Below the pieces are notes generated by a model. The model did no database searches and was not told where the DNA came from. It saw nothing but the letters and a program-made list of their open reading frames with translations. Shown in pieces: positions 36,727 to 45,235 of a DNA stretch of 64,000 nucleotides. Origin of the DNA: CAITWD01 sp963727285 (GTDB lineage Bacteria; Actinomycetota; Thermoleophilia; Miltoncostaeales; Miltoncostaeaceae); NCBI GenBank assembly GCA_963727285.1, contig CAVSFF010000003.1:163061-227060 (forward strand), written 5' to 3'. The first letter of the stretch is position 1. The number at the start of each line of letters is the position of its first letter. Both the position numbers and the translations under genes were made by a program.

Positions 36727-36807
36727 CGTGACCGGCCGCACGCCAGTGTGCGCCGGGCGCGACCACGCTCCCGCGGGCGGACGGTCTGCGGATCGACCCT
36801 GGTCACG
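36727..36807 (+). promoter_or_regulatory. possible structured 5' leader of sahH
   Basis: CGTGACC (36727-36733) and GGTCACG (36801-36807) can close an 81-base domain that begins at the predicted transcript start. Inside is a further hairpin (GGCCGCAC with GTGCGCC). It does not match the SAH riboswitch consensus as I know it. Confidence 0.3.
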
Positions 36808-36858
36808 TCGGCATCGCGCGCGGGTGCGGCCCCGACACTCACCCATCATGGAGCTTGC

Positions 36859-38316
36859 ATGACCACAGGTGCGCTTCTGGCTGCGACGGACTTCAAGGTC
36901 GCCGATCTCTCGCTCGCGGAGTTCGGGCGGAACGAGATCCGCCTTGCCGAACATGAGATGCCGGGCCTCATGGCCATCCGGGCCGAGTATGCGGACAGCC
37001 AGCCGCTGGCCGGCGCCCGGATCACCGGGTCGCTGCACATGACGGTGCAGACGGCGGTGCTCATCGAGACCCTGACGGCCCTGGGCGCCCAGGTGCGGTG
37101 GGCCTCCTGCAACATCTTCTCCACCCAGGACCACGCCGCCGCCGCCATCGTCGTCGGCCCGGACGGAACGCCGGAGGCGCCGTCGGGGGTCCCCGTGTTC
37201 GCATGGAAGGGGGAGACGCTCGAGGAGTACTGGTGGGCCACCGACCAGGCACTGCGCTGGCCCGACGGGGCCGGGCCGAACATGATCCTCGACGACGGCG
37301 GCGACGCCACGATGCTGGTCCACAAGGGCGCCGAGTTCGAGGCGGCCGGCGTGGTGCCCGACCCGGCAACCGCCGAGTCGGAGGAATTCGGCGTGTTCTT
37401 GGACCTCCTGCGCCGATCGCTGCGGGAAGACCCGTCGCGCTGGACGAACATCGCCGCCGGCATCAAGGGCGTGACCGAGGAGACGACCACCGGGGTCCAC
37501 CGCCTGTATCAGCTTGCCGAACAGGGCGGGCTGCTGTTCCCGGCGATCAATGTCAACGACTCGGTCACCAAGTCGAAGTTCGACAACCTCTACGGCTGCC
37601 GGCACTCGCTGGTCGACGGTATCAATCGGGCAACCGACGTGATGCTCGGCGGCAAGGTCGCCGTCGTCTGCGGCTTCGGTGATGTCGGCAAGGGGTGCTC
37701 GGAGTCGCTCCGCGCCCAGGGTGCGCGCGTGATCGTCACGGAGATCGACCCGATCTGCGCCCTGCAGGCGGCAATGCAGGGATATCAGGTCGCGACGCTC
37801 GAGTCGGTGGTCGAGATCGCCGACGTCTTCGTGACGGCCACCGGAAACCGCGGCATCATCGGCGTCGAACACATGGCCAGGATGAAGCATCAGGCGATCG
37901 TCGGGAATATCGGCCATTTCGACAACGAGATCGACATGGCGGGTCTCGCCCAATATCCGGGCGTGCGCCGCAACCAGATCAAGCCCCAGGTCGATGAGTG
38001 GATCTTCCCGGACGGGCACGCGATCATCGTGCTCTCGGAGGGGCGGCTGCTGAACCTCGGCAACGCGACCGGGCACCCGTCGTTCGTGATGTCGAACTCG
38101 TTCAGCAACCAGGTCATCGCCCAGGTCGAGCTGTTCACCAAGAACGACGACTACGACCGGCAGGTGTACGTACTGCCCAAGCACCTCGACGAGAAGGTTG
38201 CGCGCCTGCATCTGGACGCGCTCGGGGTGGAGCTCACCGAACTCACCGAGGAGCAGGCCGCGTACATCGGCGTGCCCGTTTCGGGGCCCTACAAGCCGAA
38301 CCACTACCGGTACTGA
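36859..38316 (+). CDS. sahH: S-adenosyl-L-homocysteine hydrolase
   Basis: NAD-dependent enzyme splitting S-adenosylhomocysteine into adenosine and homocysteine, which keeps methylation going. 485 residues from ATG 36859 with GGAG five bases upstream. Signatures: SLHMTVQTAVLIETL, WASCNIFSTQDHAAAAI, INVNDSVTKSKFDNLYGC (catalytic Lys), the NAD site VCGFGDVGKGCSE, and the C-terminal YKPNHYRY that closes the neighbouring active site. The length and the insertion pattern fit the plant/actinobacterial form. It produces homocysteine, the likely product of the riboswitch-controlled unit 3 kb upstream. Confidence 0.98.
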   Translation: MTTGALLAATDFKVADLSLAEFGRNEIRLAEHEMPGLMAIRAEYADSQPLAGARITGSLHMTVQTAVLIETLTALGAQVRWASCNIFSTQDHAAAAIVVGPDGTPEAPSGVPVFAWKGETLEEYWWATDQALRWPDGAGPNMILDDGGDATMLVHKGAEFEAAGVVPDPATAESEEFGVFLDLLRRSLREDPSRWTNIAAGIKGVTEETTTGVHRLYQLAEQGGLLFPAINVNDSVTKSKFDNLYGCRHSLVDGINRATDVMLGGKVAVVCGFGDVGKGCSESLRAQGARVIVTEIDPICALQAAMQGYQVATLESVVEIADVFVTATGNRGIIGVEHMARMKHQAIVGNIGHFDNEIDMAGLAQYPGVRRNQIKPQVDEWIFPDGHAIIVLSEGRLLNLGNATGHPSFVMSNSFSNQVIAQVELFTKNDDYDRQVYVLPKHLDEKVARLHLDALGVELTELTEEQAAYIGVPVSGPYKPNHYRY

Positions 38317-38319
38317 CCG

Positions 38320-38356
38320 GCCCCGCGCCGGCCGTCCACGCGGCGGCCGGCGGGGC
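38320..38356 (+). terminator. GC-rich hairpin after sahH
   Basis: GCCCCGCGCCGGCCG (38320-38334) pairs with CGGCCGGCGGGGC (38344-38356), with two bulged bases and a nine-base loop. It starts four bases after the sahH stop. No T run. Confidence 0.5.
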
Positions 38357-38442
38357 AGGGACGTCTCACCGGAAGACACCTGCATGCAGGGAATCGCCCT
38401 GAGCCGACTAAGATGCCCCAATCCGGCTCACAAGGGGATTCG

Positions 38443-40008
38443 ATGCGACGCATTGCACTGATCGTTGGGGGCGCAGCACTTGGGGTCGTGGGGATCCCGG
38501 CGCTGGCGCTCGGGGCCACCGGGAACGCGTCGTCGCCGACCTTCACGCAGGGCCATACGCCGCCCGCGATCACCGCAGACGTGTCCGGGGCGGTCTGCAG
38601 CGCATACCTGCTCAACGACACCTCGTTTGCCGGCGGGTTCACCCCGACCAGGTCGACGGCACCCGGTCACTACGCGACACGCTGTACCGCGAGCGGTACG
38701 CCCACCAACACGGGCACCCTCACGGTGTTGCCGTCGCTCAAGGTCGCCCGTGTGCCCTCGGTGGTCGTCGGTGGCGGCACGCTCCCGCTCAACGTCACGG
38801 TAGTGACGCCCGGGACGGTCACCGTTACCGCCGTGCACGGCGGCGCGAAGGCGTCGGTCACTGTGCACCTGACCCATGCCGGGCGGACGCTCATCGGCCT
38901 CCCGCTGGTCACCGCGAGCAACCACCGGCTGCCCGGGGGCGCGTACACGGTGACGGTCACCGACGTCGTGCCCAGCCCGGGCTCGAGCAGTGACACCGTC
39001 GCCGGAAAGGCCATCCTGCATGTCGGCGTCGGCGCCGGCGTGGCCGGCACCGAGATCGCGCTCGCGCAGACCGGCGGCCACATCAGTCCGACCCGCCCCC
39101 TCGTGTTCACCTACTCCCAGCCGGTGGCCGGCAAGCGTGGCTCCCGCCCGGTCATCAGTCCCGGGGTGACCGGGCGCTGGACCGTCCCGTCCGCCTACTC
39201 GGCGGTGTTCACGCCGACCGGCTTCGGGTTTGCCCCGGGGGCGACCGCGACCTTCACCGCCGCGACGGCGGTCTGGACGACCACGCACACCCACCGCCTG
39301 ACGACGACCGTGCGGAATCTGTCGAATGCGCGGGCCGTCCAGCTGCTCGCCCAGCTCGGGTACCTCCCGCTGAAGTTCACGCCACGCACCCCGGTCGCGC
39401 GGACGCCGTCGGCGCAGGCCAACGCGGCGACGTCGGCCCCCGCCGGTACGTACAAGTGGCGGTACTCCCACACGCCGTCCTCCTTGGTCCGGCTCTGGAC
39501 CGGCGGGCGCGCGGTCATGATCCGTGGCGCGCTCATGTCCTTCGAGGTTGATCACCGCCTCAGCATGGACGGTGCCCTCGGACCCCAGGTCTGGCGCGCG
39601 CTCGAGGTCGCAGCGATCACCGGCCACGGCAACCGGTTCGGGTACAGCTACGTGCACGTCTACCGGGGGCTGCCGCAGCATCTGGTCGTCTGGCACAACG
39701 GCCGCACCGCCTACACGGCGCTCGTCAACACGGGCATCGCCGGCCACGCGACCAACTACGGCGTGTTTCCGATCTACCTGCGTCAGACCGTCGGATCGAT
39801 GTCCGGCACCAACCCCGACGGCTCGCACTACAACGACAGCGGCATCCGTTGGATCAGCTACTTCTCCGGCGGCGACGCGTTGCACCAGTTCTCGCGCCCG
39901 GGGTATGGATATCCCCAGAGTCTCGGGTGCGTGGAGATGACCGATGCCAGCGCGCATCGGGTCTTCCAGCTCACCGAGTACGGAACGCTGGTCGACACCC
40001 GCTCGTAG
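38443..40008 (+). CDS. secreted L,D-transpeptidase (YkuD domain)
   Basis: Cell-wall cross-linking or remodelling enzyme, 521 residues. ATG 38443 is preferred over ATG 38413 because AAGGGGA lies four bases before it and it begins a signal peptide (MRRIALIVGGAALGVVG, cleavage near ALA/LGA). About 280 residues of Thr/Val-rich Ig-like sequence follow, then a peptidoglycan-binding-like stretch (LLAQLGYLPLKF, MDGALGPQVWRALEV). The catalytic YkuD end has ALHQF (His) and YPQSLGCVEM (Cys). Similar Ig-plus-YkuD proteins are common in actinobacteria. Confidence 0.88.
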   Translation: MRRIALIVGGAALGVVGIPALALGATGNASSPTFTQGHTPPAITADVSGAVCSAYLLNDTSFAGGFTPTRSTAPGHYATRCTASGTPTNTGTLTVLPSLKVARVPSVVVGGGTLPLNVTVVTPGTVTVTAVHGGAKASVTVHLTHAGRTLIGLPLVTASNHRLPGGAYTVTVTDVVPSPGSSSDTVAGKAILHVGVGAGVAGTEIALAQTGGHISPTRPLVFTYSQPVAGKRGSRPVISPGVTGRWTVPSAYSAVFTPTGFGFAPGATATFTAATAVWTTTHTHRLTTTVRNLSNARAVQLLAQLGYLPLKFTPRTPVARTPSAQANAATSAPAGTYKWRYSHTPSSLVRLWTGGRAVMIRGALMSFEVDHRLSMDGALGPQVWRALEVAAITGHGNRFGYSYVHVYRGLPQHLVVWHNGRTAYTALVNTGIAGHATNYGVFPIYLRQTVGSMSGTNPDGSHYNDSGIRWISYFSGGDALHQFSRPGYGYPQSLGCVEMTDASAHRVFQLTEYGTLVDTRS

Positions 40009-40071
40009 TCGCTCCGTACCGGGGCGCGGCATCGTCCGTGCCCCGGTCGCCGCGCTCCCGCCCGCAGGCGG

Positions 40072-42021
40072 TCAGAAGTGGTTGGGGAACCAGAGGAGCA
40101 CGTCTGCGGGGAGGTACGCCACCAAGACGAGCGCGATCAGGCTGACGCCGATCCAAGGCAAGATGGTGATTGAGAGCCGCTCGACGGACACCTTGGAGAT
40201 GCTCGACACGAGGAACAGCACGAGCCCGACTGGGGGGTGGATCAGCCCAATCACCAGCGCGAGCACCATCACAAGGGCGAATTGGACCGGATTGATCCCA
40301 TAAACGCCGACGGCCACAGGTGCCAGAAACGGGGCGAACATGTAGAGCGCGGGTAATGGCTCGATGAAGATGCCGACCACCAGCATGAGCACCATCACCA
40401 GCAGCAGGAACACATCGGCGTTTGACGTTACCCCGGTCGCCCACGTCTGGATTGACTCCCCGAACCCGTCATTGCTGAGCAGGTGTGCGAGGATCGCCGA
40501 ATCGCCGAGCAGCAGCATCACGATGCCGGTCTCCATCGCCGCGATCACCATCGCCCGGGCGAGCATGGCAATCGACAATCGTCGGAACGCCGCTGCCAAC
40601 ACCAGGGTGACCGCCAGGCCGACGGAGGCCGATTCCGTGGGCGTGAAGTACCCGCCGAGGATCCCGCCGATGATGATGACTGGAATCATCAGAATCGGAA
40701 GCGCGCCCACCGACGCCCGACCCACCTCGGGCCAGCCGCGGAATGCGTGCGGTGGGGTCATGCCCCGGCGGCGCGCCACGATCGACACCACCGCACCCTG
40801 CAGAATCAGCAGGCCGATCACGAGCACGACGCCGGCCGCAAGCATCTGATTGATCGGTGCCTGTCCCACGCCGGACACGATGTATCCGTAGGCGATGAAC
40901 ATCACCGAGATGGGACCCACCGGGCCCTTGATCGACGCCCCGGCGACGACGGCGGCGGCGACGTCACGGTCATACCCTTCGTCCTCCATCGCCGGCACCA
41001 ACAGCGGCGTCATCACTGCCGCATCCGCTTGGGCCGAGCCCGAGATCCCAGACATCACCGCCGAGGTGATCTGGCACACGAACGCCATCCCGCCCCGAAA
41101 ATGCCCGACGAGCGACGCCGCCCAACGGATCAGGCGCTCAGAAAGCCCGGCACCGTTCATGATCTCGGCCACCATCAGGAACAGGTAGATGACGACCAAC
41201 TCACCGCCGGTCGACAGCCCCATGGCATTCTGGGTGGTCCTAAACGGAAACAGCGGGTCGTTGGCGGCGAACGGGAAGAAGTTCAGCGACAGGATCGAGG
41301 TCGCTCCGAGGATGCCGACGAGCGACAGCATGAACACGACGGGCATGCCCGACAGCGTCAGGGCGATGAACACGATCCCCAGCGGCACCAGCGGCGTGAC
41401 CCCGGCGTTCAGCAGGCCGAAGCAGACGGCCCACAGGATCGCCCCGGCCACGAGTCCGCCGGCGAGACCGGTCAGCGGCGCACGCCACCCGCCGGCCCCG
41501 GACGCGCGGACACGGTCCAATGCCTGGGAGGCGATGTACAGGTACTGCAGGATGATGAAGACGTACCCGACAGGCATCGACAAGATCGGCACCCACATAT
41601 GGATGCGCATTGCCGAGCTAATGGTCCCGACCGCCTCGGGAGAAACCACGTAGTGCAGTGACTGCCAACTCGCATACGTCAGCAATATCGCAAGGCACCC
41701 CATCGCCAACCCGCGCAGGCTTGCCCGCCACCACCAAGGTCCGTGGTCGGTGCCGATGGTAAGCACCGTGACCGCACTCCGGCGGATGGCAAGTGACACC
41801 CCCATCCAGATCACCCAGAGAAACGCGAAGCGGGAAAACTCTTCGGCGCCGTAGAGCCCCCCGCCGAAGAACTGCCGATCGATGATGTCGACGATCACGA
41901 CCGCGAAGATCGCGAACCCGGCAACGATGGCGATCGCCGTGGCCGCCACGGTGGCCACGAGCGCGAGATAGCCGGTAACGCGGGTCAGAACGCTGGGGGC
42001 GACGACCACGGACTCGGTCAT
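40072..42021 (-). CDS. TRAP transporter permease, fused small (DctQ) and large (DctM) subunits
   Basis: 649-residue membrane protein of a tripartite ATP-independent periplasmic transporter. Residues ~1-170 match DctQ (EEFSRFAFLWVIWMGVSLAI). The remainder is DctM of the GntP/ion-transporter type, with GISGSAQADAAVMTPLLVPAM, KGPVGPISVMFIAYG and FTPTESASVGLAVTL. It uses an ion gradient to import a carboxylate or related solute delivered by DctP. It follows dctP on the same strand, separated by a strong hairpin. Confidence 0.94.
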   Translation of the reverse strand: MTESVVVAPSVLTRVTGYLALVATVAATAIAIVAGFAIFAVVIVDIIDRQFFGGGLYGAEEFSRFAFLWVIWMGVSLAIRRSAVTVLTIGTDHGPWWWRASLRGLAMGCLAILLTYASWQSLHYVVSPEAVGTISSAMRIHMWVPILSMPVGYVFIILQYLYIASQALDRVRASGAGGWRAPLTGLAGGLVAGAILWAVCFGLLNAGVTPLVPLGIVFIALTLSGMPVVFMLSLVGILGATSILSLNFFPFAANDPLFPFRTTQNAMGLSTGGELVVIYLFLMVAEIMNGAGLSERLIRWAASLVGHFRGGMAFVCQITSAVMSGISGSAQADAAVMTPLLVPAMEDEGYDRDVAAAVVAGASIKGPVGPISVMFIAYGYIVSGVGQAPINQMLAAGVVLVIGLLILQGAVVSIVARRRGMTPPHAFRGWPEVGRASVGALPILMIPVIIIGGILGGYFTPTESASVGLAVTLVLAAAFRRLSIAMLARAMVIAAMETGIVMLLLGDSAILAHLLSNDGFGESIQTWATGVTSNADVFLLLVMVLMLVVGIFIEPLPALYMFAPFLAPVAVGVYGINPVQFALVMVLALVIGLIHPPVGLVLFLVSSISKVSVERLSITILPWIGVSLIALVLVAYLPADVLLWFPNHF

Positions 42022-42032
42022 GGGGCCACTAC

Positions 42033-42080
42033 CAACTGCTCCGGGCCCGCGGTAACGAGACCGCGGGCTCGGAGCAGTTG
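42033..42080 (-). terminator. 21-bp hairpin between dctP and dctQM
   Basis: CAACTGCTCCGGGCCCGCGGT (42033-42053) split as CAACTGCTCC and GGGCCCGCGGT pairs with 42060-42080, one mismatch, loop AACGAG. It lies just after the dctP stop and before the permease start. It probably lowers permease relative to receptor expression or stabilises the dctP message. Confidence 0.6.
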
Positions 42081-42091
42081 TACGCGGAGCG

Positions 42092-43159
42092 CTAGGGAGC
42101 TGCGCATCCTGCCGGCAGCGGGGCCGGCGTCGGCGGGGTCACGGTTGCCTTGATCTTCTCGATCTGTGCGACGTATGAGCCCGTCGGCTGATTCGCCGTG
42201 TACTTCGTGTACACGGAATTCACCTGGTTGCGCATTGCGGAAAGCGCATCCGGAGTCGCCTTGCCGATCTTCAGGCCAGCCTTGCAAAGATTGCTGACCA
42301 GCGGGCTCGCCGGGTTACTGACGATCGCGAGCGAGTCAGCAGGAAGTTTGGCGGCCGAAGAGGTGATCCACCCCTGCTCATCGCTGGTCAGTCCAGTCCA
42401 GACCTTGTTGTTGATGGACAGGACGGTCGGGAACGGCCACAGGTTGACGTTCCCGGTGACGCACTTGGAGACCTCATAGAACTTCTGCGTGTAGATGAGG
42501 CCGTAGTTGGCTTCCATCGAGTTCACGAGTCCGTTCTTGAGACCGAGGTAAACCTCACTCAACGCCAACGGGGTCGGCACCGCGCCGAGCGCCTTGACGC
42601 TGTCGGTCAGCAGGGCCGACGGCGGAACCCGCATCTTCTGACCCTGGAAACCCTGCACTGTTGTGATGCAGGCGCCCGTTGATAGTGGCTTCCGCAGGCC
42701 ACCCTCATGGATTGCCAGGCCCTTGAGGCCGATCTTGCTAGTCCCCGCGAGCATCTCTGCCTGCAGCGGGCTGGCGAGCACGGCCCCTTCCACCTTGTAA
42801 TTGCTGATCAGGAAGGGCATCTGCAGCGCCTGGAACGAATCAACACCGGCGGTATCCCAAATCGACGCTGAGACAGATCCCATGTCCACGCTTCCGCCCC
42901 GCTCATCTGCCAGGAGCGTGGCGTCACTGCCGCCGCCGTAGGTCGGAAGCAGCTTGATCTGCAGCTTTCCGCCAGATGCCGCTTTCACGTTGTCGGCGAA
43001 CTTCTGTAGCGCCAGACCGTAGGGGTGCGTGGGCCCGGTCACATAACCCAGCGTCAGCGTCTTCGTTGAGCTGCTTGAGCCGCAACCCGACAGGACCAAT
43101 CCAACGCCAACTACGCACAGGGCGAGCAACGCCATCGCAAGGCGTCGTCCCAGTCGCAT
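42092..43159 (-). CDS. dctP: TRAP transporter solute-binding lipoprotein DctP
   Basis: Extracytoplasmic receptor, 355 residues. The signal peptide ends in a lipobox (GLVLSGCG), so the mature protein is lipid-anchored through Cys. The DctP fold follows: LTLGYVTGPTHPYGLALQKF, QALQMPFLISN, GLKGLAIHEGGLRKP and GQKMRVPPSALLTDSVKALGA, split here at 20: GQKMRVPPS and ALLTDSVKALGA. The Arg in KMRV is the usual ligand-carboxylate contact. AGGAGGAG lies five bases before the ATG. Ligand unknown. Confidence 0.93.
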   Translation of the reverse strand: MRLGRRLAMALLALCVVGVGLVLSGCGSSSSTKTLTLGYVTGPTHPYGLALQKFADNVKAASGGKLQIKLLPTYGGGSDATLLADERGGSVDMGSVSASIWDTAGVDSFQALQMPFLISNYKVEGAVLASPLQAEMLAGTSKIGLKGLAIHEGGLRKPLSTGACITTVQGFQGQKMRVPPSALLTDSVKALGAVPTPLALSEVYLGLKNGLVNSMEANYGLIYTQKFYEVSKCVTGNVNLWPFPTVLSINNKVWTGLTSDEQGWITSSAAKLPADSLAIVSNPASPLVSNLCKAGLKIGKATPDALSAMRNQVNSVYTKYTANQPTGSYVAQIEKIKATVTPPTPAPLPAGCAAP

Positions 43160-43210
43160 GTGACTCCTCCTGTTCCTCGGAACCCGTTTGAGCCGGGCTC
43201 GTCGAGGAAA

Positions 43211-43239
43211 ATGTTAAATCGGCGTTACCGTGTTGGCAA
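43211..43239 (-). promoter_or_regulatory. promoter of the dctP-dctQM operon
   Basis: On the minus strand TTGCCA (43234-43239) and TAACAT (43211-43216) are separated by 17 bases. The start would lie about 45 bases before the dctP ATG. Confidence 0.6.
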
Positions 43240-43711
43240 CAAATGTCACGAAGTGAGAATGCCGGGCGCCCTGTGCCGAATTCCGCAAGCCATTGTACGC
43301 CGGAAGTCGGTCCCGAGGCAGCGGATGCGGTCGAAGCGGGGCGGCGGTCCGTCGTCACGCGGATCGCCATCCGTCCCAGGCAGCGTCACCGCGACTTGAG
43401 CGCGGTCGCCGTGTTTGCACTGCCGCCTCGGCGGTGCGACGACTGGCGGGGCCCGGACGGTCGGTGGGGAGGGCGGGGACGGCGCCACCTCGGCCGCATC
43501 TACACGAATCCGCAGGCGGTCATGGCCTGCGGCTATGATGATGCCAGCCTGTCCCCCGATAGCGTCAAGGCAGCTGTGTCCGGGATCCGCCGGCCGCATT
43601 TCAGCGTCCGCCGCCCTCAAGGATGCCGTGCCTGCCTCCTTCGCGCATACCTACACGCGTCGCAGACGACCGAGGCGCACGCAGCTCGCCGGACGGCATC
43701 CCGGTGATCTC
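43240..43711. other. intergenic stretch without a supported gene
   Basis: About 470 bases between the dctP promoter and the first recognisable part of the broken GT2 gene. The open frames on either strand have no coherent hydrophobic, motif or codon pattern. It marks the left edge of the accessory segment. Confidence 0.5.
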
Positions 43712-45223
43712 GTGACGGCGGTCACGCATCGCGGCCGGGGGCACGCCAAGGCAGCGGTCGCCGGAATCGCGGTCGCCTTCGCGGCGGCAGTGATCCTTGG
43801 GGTGGGCGTCAGCGTCGGCGGTCTCGGTGAAATCGTGTTGACCGTCGTTTTCGTGGCGTTCTTCGCCGTCGGCGTGGCGACGCTCCACTGATGCTGTTCG
43901 CTGGGGCGAGCCGGACCGCGTGCAGCGCGTCGTTTCTCCGAGCCAATGCGGAGCCATCCACTCGTTTTCACTGATCTTGCCGGCCGACGGAGGGCGTCCT
44001 CGGCGACGATCCCGTTCCGACGCCAGCACTACCGCATTTCGAGGTGATCGTGGTCATCGGCGACGACGACCGGTCACCACGCCGCGGCGCGGGTGGCGAT
44101 AGGGGGGGACCGGCGCTTCCGGATCGTCGTTGACTCGCAGACGCCAAGACCAAGCCGAAGGCCCTCAACACCGCCCTCCCGTACTGCAAGGCGACATCGT
44201 CGGTGTCTTTGACGCGGAGGACATCGTCGCGGGCGAGCTGCTTCTCGCGGTCGACCACAGATTCCGGGAAACCGGTGCAGAGGTGGTCCAAGGAGCGACG
44301 CAGCTGATGAATTTCGACACCACCTGGTTCACCGGGCGAAACGTGCTCGAGTACTACTTCTGGTTCCGCGCCGACTGCATTTCCACGCGATGTGCGGTTT
44401 CATCCGCTCGGTGGGAACACCGTGTTCGTCGTCATGAATGGCTCATGCCGTCGGGGGATGGGATGCGGACTGCCTTGCCGGGACTGCGACCTCGGATCCC
44501 GCCTTAGTGCTGGCCCGAACCGTGGTGGCATACAGCCGGACTTGGTGACCGCGAGGAGACGCCGGACACGGTCGGGCGCTCCACGCGCGGACACGATGAC
44601 GGGGTACCTCCAGGTCCTGCGCAGGGCGACTGGAAGACCTCCGTTGCTCGGGCGCCGCTTGCCGTGGTGACGCTCGCTTCCGTTCTTCCAAGCCGCGTCG
44701 CGATTCTGCTCCCACTGCTGTCCTCGTGGCCTGTTCGCCACCTGCCGCTTCCGCTGACGATGGTCGGGTTCGCGCCGATCATCCACTCGTGGCGATCCTG
44801 ATCGTGGAGTGGTCGGGCTGGCGGAATTGGAGGACTCGGGGCAACGATCCGCGTCGGGACTACCTCCGGTTGATCTGGGGAGCGATCGTACCAACTGTTG
44901 CTGGCGAGTGCCGCGCTCCACGCCGCGGTCGGGAAATTCGCGGCATCAACAATTGGGAAAAGACCGCCATGTCGGTGCGCATCTTAGTCGATGCCTGTGG
45001 TGGCGGCGACGCGGCCGTGCGTGACGACCGCGGCCTCGTGTTCCACGCCGGCGCCCGGGCGCCGCCCGTGTGCCGAGCTTCCGCGATCTCCAGCGGACCC
45101 GTCCACCGCGTCCCGGCGACGCGACATCGCCCCGCAGGCTCGCCCGACGCCCGCGCCCGCCGCTGCCCGGGCCGATCAGAGCTAGGTCTCGCGTCACTGG
45201 AGAACGCCTGCGACGATAAGTGA
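43712..45223 (+). pseudogene. GT2 cellulose/chitin-synthase-like glycosyltransferase, many frame breaks
   Basis: Remnant of a membrane processive glycosyltransferase. Readable pieces in order, in changing frames: an N-terminal membrane pair (AAVAGIAVAFAAAVILGVGV and IVLTVVFVAFFAVGVATLH), SFSLILPA, FEVIVVIGDDD, a codon stretch for KPKALNTALPYC at ~44155-44190, GDIVGVFDAEDIV, EVVQGATQLMNFDTTWF, FHPLGGNTVFV, RDCDLGSRL, GYLQVLRR, PLPLTMVGFAPII and REIRGINNWEKT. The TED and QxxRW motifs are damaged by missing and substituted bases (CRDCDLG; the bases before GYLQVL no longer give QRTRW). It is therefore probably a real pseudogene, though sequence error cannot be excluded. Confidence 0.75.
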
Positions 45224-45235
45224 GGCAGGGTTGGG

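Noticed and set aside
36730..36858. SAH riboswitch before sahH
   Set aside because: The GAGGAGCGCUGC-type core and GGCUCGG element of the known consensus are not present.
38379..38390. Palindrome CCTGCATGCAGG before the L,D-transpeptidase gene
   Set aside because: Perfect 12-base palindrome but single copy and not placed clearly relative to a promoter; could be chance.
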